Shown here piece by piece: positions 17,761-26,435 of a stretch of DNA of 64,000 bases. The position numbers and the translations under genes were made by a program. Each line of letters opens with the position of its first letter. The stretch's first letter is position 1. The notes below the pieces were generated by a model. It was not told the origin of the DNA. It did not search any database and saw only the letters and a program-made list of their open reading frames with translations. Source of the stretch: CALOCN01 sp942491735 (GTDB taxonomy: Bacteria; Eisenbacteria; RBG-16-71-46; JABDJR01); NCBI GenBank assembly GCA_942491735.1, contig CALOCN010000014.1, positions 2,480,001 to 2,544,000 on the forward strand, written 5' to 3'.

Positions 17761-18177
17761 ATGGCACTGATCGAACTCAAGAAGGAGCCCTCGAAGAAGG
17801 AACTGGCCTGGTTCGGGCTCCTGCTCCTGCTCTTCTTCGGACTGCTCGGCCTCATGGCCCGCTTCCGCTTCGACTCCCCGGCCGGGGCCAACCGGTTCTG
17901 GATCACCGGAGGGGCGCTGTGCGTGGTCTACTACGCGCTACCCTTCCTGCGCCGCTGGATGTTCCGGGGCTGGATGCTGCTCACCTTTCCCATCGGGTGG
18001 GTGGTGTCGCATGTGGTCCTGCTGGTGACCTTCTATCTCGTCCTGACCCCCATCGGTCTCATCCTGCGACTGGGGGGCCGGGACCCCATGAAGCGTCGTC
18101 TCGATCCGGACGCGGCCAGTTACTGGGAAGCCCATCGACCGGGTGGCAACACGGCCCGCTACTTCCGCCAGTCCTAG
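17761..18177 (+). CDS. SxtJ-like small membrane protein
   Basis: This 138-residue protein has about three to four hydrophobic segments (roughly residues 15-33, 45-60, 68-102) and a C-terminal soluble tail containing LDPDAASYWEAHRP. It resembles the SxtJ family, named from the saxitoxin cluster, where it also follows a carbamoyltransferase (SxtI). Its biochemical role is unknown; a membrane partner or acceptor-presenting role for the carbamoyltransferase is an inference from repeated neighbourhood. It lies 10 nt after the carbamoyltransferase. Confidence 0.8.
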   Translation: MALIELKKEPSKKELAWFGLLLLLFFGLLGLMARFRFDSPAGANRFWITGGALCVVYYALPFLRRWMFRGWMLLTFPIGWVVSHVVLLVTFYLVLTPIGLILRLGGRDPMKRRLDPDAASYWEAHRPGGNTARYFRQS

Positions 18178-18192
18178 GCTTCGGAGGAACCC

Positions 18193-18411
18193 ATGACCCC
18201 CAGCACCCACGATCCCGAACGCTCCGAGAGCCGCGAGTTCCAGAACATGGCCGAGGGCCAGAAGCAGGGCTTCCTGCGGGAGTTCGGGTACTACCTCAAG
18301 ACCAGCAAGAAGTGGTGGCTCACCCCCATCATCGTCACCCTGGTGCTGATCGGCGGACTGCTGATCCTCTCCACCACCGTGGCCGGACCGTTCATCTACA
18401 CGCTGTTCTAG
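18193..18411 (+). CDS. DUF5989-family single-pass membrane protein
   Basis: This 72-residue protein has an acidic, hydrophilic first half. After it comes FGYYLKTSKKWWLTPIIVTL, which leads into one membrane helix (about residues 47-67). The KKWWLTPII pattern is characteristic of DUF5989 proteins (related to SxtK), which accompany SxtJ-like proteins and carbamoyltransferases. GGAGG lies 7 nt before the ATG. The stop region overlaps by 4 nt the end of a convergent small membrane gene. Confidence 0.8.
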   Translation: MTPSTHDPERSESREFQNMAEGQKQGFLREFGYYLKTSKKWWLTPIIVTLVLIGGLLILSTTVAGPFIYTLF

Positions 18412-18626
18412 CGTTTGCCCGCGTTCCCCTGCTTCCTGGCCCGGGCCACGTCCAGGGCGACCATGCTCCCGGTTACCGCGCCGACCACGCCGCCGGTCAC
18501 CGCGGGGTTGATCTCGCCCAGGAACAGCTTCTGGGCGAGCACGACCGCGATCGCGGAGACGACCCCGACCGCGATCGCCATGAGAATGAGACGCCCGGTG
18601 GACCGGGGCGGTTGTTGCTTGGCCAT
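18408..18626 (-). CDS. Small two-helix membrane protein of unknown function
   Basis: This 72-residue protein has two hydrophobic helices (about residues 11-33 and 41-60) linked by FLGEINPAVTGG, and a basic C-terminus. I do not recognise the family. The ATG is preceded by AAAGGAG and lies 14 nt after the maf stop, so it is the last gene of the recJ-rel-dtd-maf unit. The glycine-rich second helix resembles glycine-zipper segments. Function is unknown. Confidence 0.65.
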   Translation of the reverse strand: MAKQQPPRSTGRLILMAIAVGVVSAIAVVLAQKLFLGEINPAVTGGVVGAVTGSMVALDVARARKQGNAGKR

Positions 18627-18640
18627 GACGGCTCCTTTCG

Positions 18641-19237
18641 CTATGCGTTCTTCCGGATGAGCAACCGCCGCACCAGTCCCAGCGGGAGTCCCACCACGTT
18701 GTAGTAGTCCCCTTCGATCCCCTCGATCATCAGCGAGGCCAGACCCTGGATCCCGTAGGCGCCGGCCTTGTCCCTCGCCTCGCCCGAGGCGACCAGGGCC
18801 TCCATGTCGTCCCCGGACAGATCCCGGAACCGGACCGCGGTGGACGCGACCCCGGTGCGCAGGTCGCCCGCCTCGTCCATCACCGCGACCCCGGTGACCA
18901 CGGTATGGCTCCGACCGGACAGCCGGGCCAGCATCTCCCGGGCGGCGCCGGCATTCGCCGGCTTCCCCAGGGCGGTGTCGTCCACCGCGACCAGGGTGTC
19001 CGCGGCCAACACGACCGCATCGCTCACGTCGTGCCACGCCGCCAACGCCTTGCGTTCGGCCAGTCGCTCCGCGGCGGCGGCCGGGGACTCGCCCGGTTCC
19101 AGGGCCTCGTTCACATCCACCACCATCCGCTGGAAGGGAACACCGATCCCCTCCAGCAGCGAGGCCCTCCGGGGCGAGGCGGAAGCAAGGATCAGGGTCC
19201 GCCCTTCCAGGCCCAGCAACCGTTCGCCCCAGCTCAC
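18641..19237 (-). CDS. maf: Maf-family nucleoside triphosphate pyrophosphatase
   Basis: This 198-residue protein hydrolyses non-canonical or modified NTPs (dTTP/UTP or m7GTP types) to the monophosphate. It has the family start LILASASPRRASLL, the VLAADTLVAVDD block and the DKAGAYGIQG motif. The GTG at 19237 overlaps the dtd stop (GTGA), indicating coupling. Subfamily specificity (YhdE versus YceF) is not certain from sequence alone, although QG after GAYGI is common in the dTTPase/UTPase type. Confidence 0.93.
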   Translation of the reverse strand: MSWGERLLGLEGRTLILASASPRRASLLEGIGVPFQRMVVDVNEALEPGESPAAAAERLAERKALAAWHDVSDAVVLAADTLVAVDDTALGKPANAGAAREMLARLSGRSHTVVTGVAVMDEAGDLRTGVASTAVRFRDLSGDDMEALVASGEARDKAGAYGIQGLASLMIEGIEGDYYNVVGLPLGLVRRLLIRKNA

Positions 19238-19668
19238 GGCGTCTCCAGGATCAGGGTGACCGGGCCGTCGTTGAGCAGGCTCACCCGCATGTGCGCGCCG
19301 AAGGTGCCGGTTCGCACCGGGTCCACCCCGGTCCCGGCCAGCAACTCGGCCACCCGCCGGTAGAGCGGATCGGCCACCTCCGGGCGGGCCGCCCCGGTGA
19401 AGCTGGGACGACGTCCCTTGCGCGCGTCGCCATAGAGGGTGAACTGCGACACGACCAACGCCCCCCCGCCGGTCTCGAGCAGCGATTGGTTCATCCGCCC
19501 CTCCGCGTCCTCGAAGATGCGCAGGTTGGCGCACTTCCCGGCCATCCAGCGCGCCTCGTTCTCCCCGTCCCCCTCGGTTACCCCGACCAGGATCAACAGC
19601 CCATCCCCGATGGCCCGGGTGGGCTCGCCCTCCACCGCAACCGAAGCCGAGGTGACCCGCTGCACCAC
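19234..19668 (-). CDS. dtd: D-aminoacyl-tRNA deacylase
   Basis: This 144-residue enzyme removes D-amino acids from mischarged tRNA. Conserved blocks are RVTSASVAVEG near the start, the catalytic VVSQFTLYGDARKGRRPSF, and the cross-subunit NDGPVTLILET near the end with the Gly-cisPro signal in GPVT. The start is a GTG 5 nt after the rel stop. It is placed between rel and maf, a common arrangement. Confidence 0.95.
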   Translation of the reverse strand: MVQRVTSASVAVEGEPTRAIGDGLLILVGVTEGDGENEARWMAGKCANLRIFEDAEGRMNQSLLETGGGALVVSQFTLYGDARKGRRPSFTGAARPEVADPLYRRVAELLAGTGVDPVRTGTFGAHMRVSLLNDGPVTLILETP

Positions 19669-19673
19669 CGCTC

Positions 19674-21839
19674 TCAGAGCTCCCCTCCCGAAATCTGGCT
19701 CCGCTCCACCGCCCGCACCCCGCGCACCCGCTTCACCGCCTTGATGACCCGGTTGAGATGGCTCAGGTTGTTGACCTCGATGACGAACTCCCCCCGGGCG
19801 TCCCCGTCCAGGGCGCGCATTCCGGCATCACGGATGTTGGAGCGTTCGTCGGTGATGGTGGTGGCGAGGTCGGCCAGCATGCCGGCGGAGTCCGATCCGT
19901 AGATGAGCAGCTTGACCACGAACGCCCGGGCATCCGGCACATCCCAGGTCACATCGACGCGGCGCTCCGCCCCCACCTTGTCCTCGAACCCGTTGGGACA
20001 ATCGACCCGGTGGATGGAAAGGCCCCGGCCCCGGGTCACCACCCCCACGATCTGCTCTCCGGGAACCGGCTGGCAGCACTTGGAGAGACGCATCATCAGG
20101 TTGTCCACATCCTGGATGCGGATGGGGGACTTGGCCGCGTTGTCGCGAAGGCGGGTGAACACCGACTTCTTCTTCGTGGGTTCCTTCTGCAGGTCGGGAT
20201 GCAACCGGTTGACCAGGGACTGCACGGAAACGTCGCCCCGACCGAGCTCGGCGAGGATCTGCTCCGGGGTTTCCTTGCCCAGACTCTGCGCGACATCGAC
20301 GAGGTCCTTGTCCTTGGCCGGGGGCTTCCGGTTGCGCTTGAGTTCCCGCTGCAGCATTTCCCGCCCCAGGGAGATGGAGTCCTCCCGGCGTTGCTCCTTG
20401 AGCCAGTGGCGCACCTTGTGCCGGGCCCGGGAACTGGCCAGGTAGGTCAGCCACGACTCGGAGGGGTGGGCCGAGGGCTGGGTGATGATCGAGATGGTGT
20501 CGCCGTTGTTGAGGACATAGCGGAGCGGCACGATGCGGTCGTTGACCCGCGCCCCCACCGAGTGCAGCCCCACGTCGGTGTGGATGGAAAACGCGAAGTC
20601 GAGCGCGGTCGACCCGGCCGGGAGCTGCTTGAGGTCCCCCTTGGGCGTGAAAACAAACACCTCCTCCTGGTAGAGCGAGGTCTTGAGGAAGTCCATGTAC
20701 TCGGCCGGATCCACCCCCTCTTCCATCTCCTGGGTTCCACCCACCAGACCGCCCAGCTTGGCGTCGAGTTCGGGGTCGGGACTCGACCCTTCCTTGTAGC
20801 TGTAGTGGGCGGCAATCCCGTACTCGGAGATGCGATGCATCTCGTAGGTCCGGATCTGGACCTCCACGATACGCCCCCCCGGCCCGATCACCGTGGTGTG
20901 CAACGACTGGTAGAGGTTGCTCTTGGGGGTCGCGATGTAGTCCTTGAAGCGGTCCGGAACCGGTTTGTAGAGATCGTGCAGCACCCCCAGGACCAGATAG
21001 CAATCGGTCTTGGTCTCGGTGAGAATGCGGACCCCGATGAGATCGAAGATGGCGTCGAAAGGACGGTTCTGCCGCTTCATCTTCCGGTAGATGCTGTCGA
21101 AATGCTTGGGACGACCGATGACCTGGGCCTTGACCCCTTCCTGGGCCAGGGCTTCCTGGATGGGACCGAGGATCGCCTCCACCACCCGTTCCCGCTCCTC
21201 GCGCTTCTCCACGATGAGACGGGCCAGGTCCTTGTAGGCCTTGTTGTCCAGGTACTTGAGCGCCAGGTCCTCCAGCTCCCACTTGACGGTGGCGATACCC
21301 AACCGGTGGGCGAGGGGGGCGTAGATGTCCCGGGTTTCCTGGGAGATCCGCTGCTGTTTCTCCGGCTTCATGTGGTCCATGGTCCGCATGTTGTGCAGCC
21401 GATCGGCCAGCTTGATGAGAATGACCCGCACGTCCTTGGCCATGGAGAGCAGCATCTTGCGGAAGGTCTCGGTCTGTTCCTGTTCCAGGCTGCCCGAGGG
21501 AAGTCCCTTGATCTTGGTCACCCCGTCGACCAGCAGCGCGACGTCCTGCCCGAACTCCTTCTCGATGTCGGCGACACCGCTTCCGGTGTCCTCGACCACG
21601 TCGTGCAGCAGCGCGGCGGCGAGGATGGCCGCGTCGGCCCGTTGCCCCAGCAGTTCGACCAGGATGCGCGCGACCTGGACCGGATGGGTGACATAGGGCT
21701 CGCCGCTCCGGCGGATCTGCTCGGCGTGGGCGGACTCGGCGTAGTCGAAGGCACGGCGCACCATGTCCACATCCAGGTCGATATTCTGTTCCCGGATGTC
21801 GTCGATCAGCGGTTGGACGAGACCGACCCTGTCGCTCAT
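19674..21839 (-). CDS. rel: Bifunctional (p)ppGpp synthetase/hydrolase
   Basis: This 721-residue stringent-response enzyme has an N-terminal HD hydrolase domain (HP at 52-53 and HDVVED at about 79-84). A nucleotidyltransferase synthetase domain follows, with GRPKHFDSIYRKM, IGVRILTETK and NLYQSLHTTVIG. The TGS domain is near FVFTPKGDLKQLPAG and the C-terminus is an ACT domain (LLIYGSDSAGMLADLATTI). An intact HD motif argues it can both make and degrade the alarmone. ATG 21839 lies 5 nt after the recJ stop. Long open frames upstream of this start are antisense-type artefacts inside recJ. Confidence 0.95.
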   Translation of the reverse strand: MSDRVGLVQPLIDDIREQNIDLDVDMVRRAFDYAESAHAEQIRRSGEPYVTHPVQVARILVELLGQRADAAILAAALLHDVVEDTGSGVADIEKEFGQDVALLVDGVTKIKGLPSGSLEQEQTETFRKMLLSMAKDVRVILIKLADRLHNMRTMDHMKPEKQQRISQETRDIYAPLAHRLGIATVKWELEDLALKYLDNKAYKDLARLIVEKREERERVVEAILGPIQEALAQEGVKAQVIGRPKHFDSIYRKMKRQNRPFDAIFDLIGVRILTETKTDCYLVLGVLHDLYKPVPDRFKDYIATPKSNLYQSLHTTVIGPGGRIVEVQIRTYEMHRISEYGIAAHYSYKEGSSPDPELDAKLGGLVGGTQEMEEGVDPAEYMDFLKTSLYQEEVFVFTPKGDLKQLPAGSTALDFAFSIHTDVGLHSVGARVNDRIVPLRYVLNNGDTISIITQPSAHPSESWLTYLASSRARHKVRHWLKEQRREDSISLGREMLQRELKRNRKPPAKDKDLVDVAQSLGKETPEQILAELGRGDVSVQSLVNRLHPDLQKEPTKKKSVFTRLRDNAAKSPIRIQDVDNLMMRLSKCCQPVPGEQIVGVVTRGRGLSIHRVDCPNGFEDKVGAERRVDVTWDVPDARAFVVKLLIYGSDSAGMLADLATTITDERSNIRDAGMRALDGDARGEFVIEVNNLSHLNRVIKAVKRVRGVRAVERSQISGGEL

Positions 21840-21844
21840 GCTCG

Positions 21845-23527
21845 CTAGCGTGTCCTCAGGTCGCGGACGATGAGCTGCACACCCATGCGACCGCGCCAGG
21901 TATCGAACGCGGTGTGGAACACCGCATCCACCTTGCTGCCCGCGGTGAGGCCCCGTTCCCTGCTTCCCATGCCGAACGCGATGGCCTTCATGCGCCCCCT
22001 CCCCGCCCGGAACACCAGCCTGAGATGATCCGCCCCCACGATGCTCGGATCCTCGGCCAGTTCCAGTTTCTGACCGCCGAACAGCGGTTCCGGATTCCCC
22101 GGGCCAAACGGCCCGAGACGCTCCACCCAGCCCACGAAGTCCCGATCGACTTCGGCCAGATCCAGGGCCGCTTCGACCTGGAGCGGATCCGGCTCCGCGA
22201 TCGCGTCCCGTCCCGCAACCTCGATCATGCGATCCCGGAACGCCTCCAGGTTTTCCCTGCGGATGCTGAACCCGGCGGCCTGGGCATGCCCGCCGTGGGT
22301 CTCCAGGAGGTCGTCGGCGGCCTGCAGGGCGGCCGGGAGCGGAAACGACGCGACGCTCCGCGCGGAGCCGCGTCCCAGGTCCCCCTCCATGGCAATGATC
22401 ATGGCCGGCCGATGCACCCGCTCCAGGGCGCGGGCGGCCACGATCCCCACCACCCCCACCGGCCAATCGTCCCCCCAGGCCACGATGGCCGGGGGGGGCG
22501 TCGGGTCGCGACGCACGCGGTCCATGACCGCATCGGTCACGCGACGCTCCGAGGAGCGGCGCTCCAGGTTCAATCGCTCGGCGAGATCGGCCAGGCGATA
22601 GGCCTCGGCCGGATCGTCGGCCAGGAGCAGCCGCAGGGCATCCGCGGCGTCGCCCATCCGCCCGATCGCGTTGATGCGCGGGGCCAGGGTGAAGGCGACG
22701 TCGGTGGAACTCACCCAGGGCCGATCCAGGCCGGCCACCGCCTTGAGCGCCTGCACGCCGCTCCACGAGGAACGCGCCAGCCGCTGCAGGCCGTGGGACA
22801 CGAGAATCCGGTTCTCCCCCACCAGGGGAACGATATCGGCGATGGTCCCCAGGGCGACCAGCTGCAGGGCTTCCTTGTACGTCTCGTGCGGGAGGGTGCC
22901 GGGTCGCTTGGCCGCCACCGCGTGCACGAACTTCGCCGCCACGCCGACCGCGGCGAGATCGGTCAGCGCCCCCTCGGGATCCAGGCGGGGGTTCACGATC
23001 GCCGTGGCGTCGGGAAGGCTCTCGCCCGGGGTGTGGTGATCGAGAATGATCACGTCCAGCCCCGCCGAGCGGGCCATGGCGACCTCGTCGATGGAGCGGA
23101 TCCCGTTGTCCACCGTGATCAGGACCTTGGCTCCGGAGTCCGCCGCGGCCCGGATGCCCACCGGGCCCAGACCGTAGCCGTGGGCGCGGCTGGGGACGTA
23201 GGGTATGACCTCCGCCCCCATCACCCCCAGGGTCCGGGCAAGAAACGCCGTCCCGGTGATGCCGTCCACGTCGTAGTCGCCGTGCACGAACAGCGACTCG
23301 CCGCGATCCACCGCCCGCCACACCCGCTCCACCGCCTCGGCCATTCCCCCCAGACGGGTCGGGTCGGCGAGGGACTTGAGCCTGGGGTGCAGGAACGCAT
23401 CCACGTTGGTATCGAGGAAGCCGCGCTTGCGCAACATTCCGGCCAGCACATTGGGCATGCCGTATTCCCCCACCCAGGGGTCGGGGGTGCTACCGGGTTC
23501 ATCTGGCCAGTTCCACCGTCGCTGCAC
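21845..23527 (-). CDS. recJ: Single-stranded-DNA-specific exonuclease RecJ
   Basis: This 560-residue 5'-3' ssDNA exonuclease of the DHH superfamily acts in recombination and mismatch repair. Motifs seen are FVHGDYDVDGITGTA (metal ligands), ITVDNGIRS, VIILDHHTPGE (the DHH motif), and in the C-terminal DHHA1 domain GGHAQAAGFSIR. The GTG at 23527 is preceded by AAGGAGG 6 nt upstream. A longer frame to 23602 lacks conserved sequence. It is the first gene of the recJ-rel-dtd-maf unit. Confidence 0.95.
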   Translation of the reverse strand: MQRRWNWPDEPGSTPDPWVGEYGMPNVLAGMLRKRGFLDTNVDAFLHPRLKSLADPTRLGGMAEAVERVWRAVDRGESLFVHGDYDVDGITGTAFLARTLGVMGAEVIPYVPSRAHGYGLGPVGIRAAADSGAKVLITVDNGIRSIDEVAMARSAGLDVIILDHHTPGESLPDATAIVNPRLDPEGALTDLAAVGVAAKFVHAVAAKRPGTLPHETYKEALQLVALGTIADIVPLVGENRILVSHGLQRLARSSWSGVQALKAVAGLDRPWVSSTDVAFTLAPRINAIGRMGDAADALRLLLADDPAEAYRLADLAERLNLERRSSERRVTDAVMDRVRRDPTPPPAIVAWGDDWPVGVVGIVAARALERVHRPAMIIAMEGDLGRGSARSVASFPLPAALQAADDLLETHGGHAQAAGFSIRRENLEAFRDRMIEVAGRDAIAEPDPLQVEAALDLAEVDRDFVGWVERLGPFGPGNPEPLFGGQKLELAEDPSIVGADHLRLVFRAGRGRMKAIAFGMGSRERGLTAGSKVDAVFHTAFDTWRGRMGVQLIVRDLRTR

Positions 23528-23623
23528 CGTGTCCTCCTTCGGCGGAGCGGGGTCGAGAGAACCGGACCCGGAGGCCCGGATAAATACAGTTATTCCTAGC
23601 ATAGCAGCGCCCGGGGAGAGCGG

Positions 23624-24844
23624 CTATGGACGCCGGGGAGACCAGGCCACGGAGATGCTGGTGGGGCTGCCCACGCCCTGGGCCACGGCGAGTCGGACCC
23701 CGTCACGGGAGAAACGGATCACCTTGTTCTCGGCCGGATCGGCAACCCAGATCTCCGTCCCGTCCGGAGACACGCCCAGGGTCGAGGGAGCCACCGAAGG
23801 GAGAAGGGTGATCCGGTTGCCGCCGGCATCGAGCAGGATCGCCCCGCGATTGCCGCGATCCGCTCCCCACACGCCGTCCGGGAGGACCGGATCCGGCTCG
23901 AGGTCGATGACCCCGGGAAGACCGTCGGCCCGAACGAGCTCGGTGCCGTTCGCGTCCAGCCGCAGCACCGCCTCGAAGCCGCGCACTGCGACCCAGACGC
24001 CACCGTTGCCGGTCGCCGCCACCGCGATGGGCGTGTCGAGGAGCAGACGCACCGCCGCGCTGTCGGCATCGACCTCCACCCGCGCCAGCTCGCCCCAGCG
24101 ATCGGCGACCCACACCGCGCGCGGCCCGGCCGGAGCGAGATCCACCGGGAAGACGAAGCTGGTGTCCCCATGGAGCACCTCCCCCATCCCGTCGAGCAAC
24201 ACCACCGCTCCCAGACCGGCGTCGGCCACCCACCACCCGTCGGGGGTGCGCAGGACCGCTGCCGGGGTGTCGAACTGTCGCGACCAGCGCCGCGTCCCGT
24301 CCGGGGCATAGCGGTTGACCGTGCCCTCGAAGAAGGAGGCCACCACCGCATCCCCGGAGTCCGGGTCCGCCTCGACGGTGAGCGGCTGATCATCGGCAAG
24401 GGTGAGCCGCACCGTGCGCCCATCCGGGGCCAGCCGGCGGACCCGCGCCGCGCCGTCGTCCACCACCCAGGGAATGGCCGGACCCGGAGTCGCGCTCTCG
24501 ATCGGCAACTCGGTCACGCCCCCCGAGGCCAACTGCAGCTCCAGCCGGTAGCCGACCTCCACCCCGTTCGGGCGTGGCGCGTCCCGCAGGGTGTTGGGCC
24601 CGGGACTCCCCTGCCAGAGCCGCACGTCGTCGTTGGTCCGGATCAACCAGACCTCGATGAGGTCGTCATAGGTGAACGGCACGGACCAGTCGAGGTCCAC
24701 CGCGCCCAGATCGGCACGGGCGATGAGCCACCGGGGCTGTCCCCCGGTGTCCGGGTTGGCCGGGTCGAGAGGGTTCTGCGGCTCGCGGGGGCTGCACCCG
24801 CCCAGCATCAGCGCGGCGAGGACGAGGACGCTCCACCGCCTCAT
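23624..24844 (-). CDS. Secreted beta-propeller lipoprotein
   Basis: This 406-residue protein begins with a lipoprotein signal (LAALMLGGC, Cys at about 17) and then a fibronectin/Ig-like segment (about 30-130). A propeller of NHL/SMP-30-like repeats follows, seen as VWVADRWGELARVEV, GVWVAVRGFEAVLRL and EIWVADPAENKVIRF. It should be anchored in the periplasm or outer membrane. Its ATG overlaps the stop of the 169-residue gene (ATGA). No catalytic residues are evident; a ligand- or protein-binding role in the envelope operon is inferred. Confidence 0.75.
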   Translation of the reverse strand: MRRWSVLVLAALMLGGCSPREPQNPLDPANPDTGGQPRWLIARADLGAVDLDWSVPFTYDDLIEVWLIRTNDDVRLWQGSPGPNTLRDAPRPNGVEVGYRLELQLASGGVTELPIESATPGPAIPWVVDDGAARVRRLAPDGRTVRLTLADDQPLTVEADPDSGDAVVASFFEGTVNRYAPDGTRRWSRQFDTPAAVLRTPDGWWVADAGLGAVVLLDGMGEVLHGDTSFVFPVDLAPAGPRAVWVADRWGELARVEVDADSAAVRLLLDTPIAVAATGNGGVWVAVRGFEAVLRLDANGTELVRADGLPGVIDLEPDPVLPDGVWGADRGNRGAILLDAGGNRITLLPSVAPSTLGVSPDGTEIWVADPAENKVIRFSRDGVRLAVAQGVGSPTSISVAWSPRRP

Positions 24845-25350
24845 GGGGTGATCCTCAGGCCCAGACCGGTGCCGTCGGGAGAGGCGGTCAAGGCCACCGG
24901 ACCGTCGGTGGGGACCAACGGTTTCTCCCCTTCGCGGATGAGAGCAAAAAAGAAGAGAACCAGGGAGGCCTGCGCCACCACCCAACCCACCAGCGACCAG
25001 CGGTCCATGCGTTCGGCCCGGGCAAAGAGGTCCTCCTGTTGCTCCGGGTCCGCGGTGCGCAGGTACTGTTCATAGAGGTCGTCGGCGTCGTTCTTGAGCA
25101 CCACCGCGAGGGCGAGCCCCGCGACCAGCCCCCCCGCAGCGAGGATGACCGGTACGTAGGCACGCTCGCGGGGGGCGGGAGCCGGAGCGGTCTCCGGTGG
25201 CGCGGGGTCGCTGGCCGAGCGCAGCCGTGCATCCCGGGCATGCGGATCCCGGAGAGGCTCGGCCCGCGCCACACCGGTCCCCAACGGACCGCAGGGCCCG
25301 GCCAGCAGCGTGGCCAGACACAGCCACACCACACCCCGGGTGCCGCTCAC
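24841..25350 (-). CDS. Two-helix envelope protein of unknown function
   Basis: This 169-residue protein has a signal peptide (about 1-30, ending GVARAEP), a proline/alanine-rich linker, and two membrane helices (about 68-85 and 116-135). Between them lies an acidic loop containing YEQYLRTADPEQQEDLFARAE. The arrangement recalls small proteins next to outer-membrane propeller proteins in Bacteroidota-like genomes, but I do not recognise the family. The GTG start and TGA stop both overlap neighbours (GTGA, ATGA), so it is embedded in the operon. Confidence 0.65.
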   Translation of the reverse strand: MSGTRGVVWLCLATLLAGPCGPLGTGVARAEPLRDPHARDARLRSASDPAPPETAPAPAPRERAYVPVILAAGGLVAGLALAVVLKNDADDLYEQYLRTADPEQQEDLFARAERMDRWSLVGWVVAQASLVLFFFALIREGEKPLVPTDGPVALTASPDGTGLGLRITP

Positions 25351-26435
25351 GATCCCCTCCGGTAGGCCACCAGCAACCCCTTCACCCCGGCCACCGCGGC
25401 GTAGGTGGAGTCCACTCCCGGGGGGGCGACGATGGATTCGGGGTGGGGCACGGTGGCGAGCACCGCACCGGTAGCCCGGTCCACCACGTGGATGGTTCCC
25501 CGGGGGGCAATCTGGAACAAGCGGTCCTCGAAGACGGTCGGCGGCGCGACCAGGGGTGGATCCAGGTCCCGGATCCACAGGAGTTCCAGGGTCTCCTCCC
25601 GGTACGCGGCCAGGGCGCCGCTGCGCAACGCGACGTAGACCACGCCGTCGGCGACCGCGGGGGCGCCTGCGGAAATGGCGGGGAGTCTCAGGGACGCCAA
25701 CACCGCTCCCGTGCCCGGATCCAGGGCGACCAGGGTGCTGTCGTCCCCGGCGGCAAGCACCACCTGTTCGCCGGCGCTGACCGAGGGCCACGCCCCCACC
25801 CCGGTGGTCCAGGCGCGGTCGCCGGTCACGAGGTTGAACGCGGCCACCGAATCCGGACGGAAGGGAACCATCGCCAGTCCGGATGCCGGATGCAACACCG
25901 GCGCGCGCCAGGCGCATCCGGCCAGGGGGGTTTCCCACAGGGGATCGCCGCTGGCCGGGTCCACCCGCAGCACCGTCCCCCCGCGCTCGGCCAGCACGAG
26001 AAAGGAGTCCTGTGCCGCGGCGAACGAGAGCCCGATCTCCAGGGACCACTCGGTTTCGCCGTCCTCGAACCGCAGTCCCAGCAGACGCGGGTCGTTGTAG
26101 TCGGTGACCAGCACGATCCGTTCGCCCATCACCAACGGCGCCTGGCGCGGTGACCCGGGCAGCTTCTTCTTCCACACCGTCTCGCCGTCGGTCTGATCCA
26201 CGCGCCATACCGGTCCCGCGGTGACGAGGGCCAGCCAGCTTCCGCGGTGCGCCACCGGCTGGAACTCCAGCCCCCGACCCAGATCCCGTTGCCAGAGGGG
26301 CTGGGGTCCCGGGCGATCCGGATCGATGAGCGACGCCCCGGTGTCCAGCGCCTGCGGGCCGCCGCATCCCAGGAGGAACAGCATGGGGAGGAGTCGGAGC
26401 CGGTTAATAGTTGAACCCGACGAAGAAATCGACAT
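25347..26435 (-). CDS. PQQ-like beta-propeller lipoprotein (BamB-like)
   Basis: This 362-residue protein has repeated tryptophan-docking blades typical of PQQ-binding-like/BamB propellers. Examples are DGETVWKKKLPGSPRQAPL, DGETEWSLEIGLSF, SGDPLWETPLAG and TGDRAWTTGVGAWP. A lipobox-like FLLGC precedes the mature part. The start is uncertain: ATG 26435 gives a basic n-region but overlaps the upstream gene by 32 nt, while ATG 26384 gives a very short leader. It could support outer-membrane assembly as BamB does, next to a barrel protein, but this is inference. Confidence 0.75.
   Translation of the reverse strand: MSISSSGSTINRLRLLPMLFLLGCGGPQALDTGASLIDPDRPGPQPLWQRDLGRGLEFQPVAHRGSWLALVTAGPVWRVDQTDGETVWKKKLPGSPRQAPLVMGERIVLVTDYNDPRLLGLRFEDGETEWSLEIGLSFAAAQDSFLVLAERGGTVLRVDPASGDPLWETPLAGCAWRAPVLHPASGLAMVPFRPDSVAAFNLVTGDRAWTTGVGAWPSVSAGEQVVLAAGDDSTLVALDPGTGAVLASLRLPAISAGAPAVADGVVYVALRSGALAAYREETLELLWIRDLDPPLVAPPTVFEDRLFQIAPRGTIHVVDRATGAVLATVPHPESIVAPPGVDSTYAAVAGVKGLLVAYRRGS

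Noticed and set aside
14682..17906. A 1074-codon open frame on the minus strand across the SGNH and carbamoyltransferase genes
   Set aside because: It is antisense to two genes with clear conserved motifs, and its product is low-complexity G/R/H/V-rich with no recognisable domain. Long antisense frames are expected in GC-rich DNA.
19674..23321. A 1215-codon frame that would fuse rel with sequence inside recJ
   Set aside because: The upstream part is an out-of-frame reading of recJ, rich in R, G and P; the conserved Rel protein starts at 21839.
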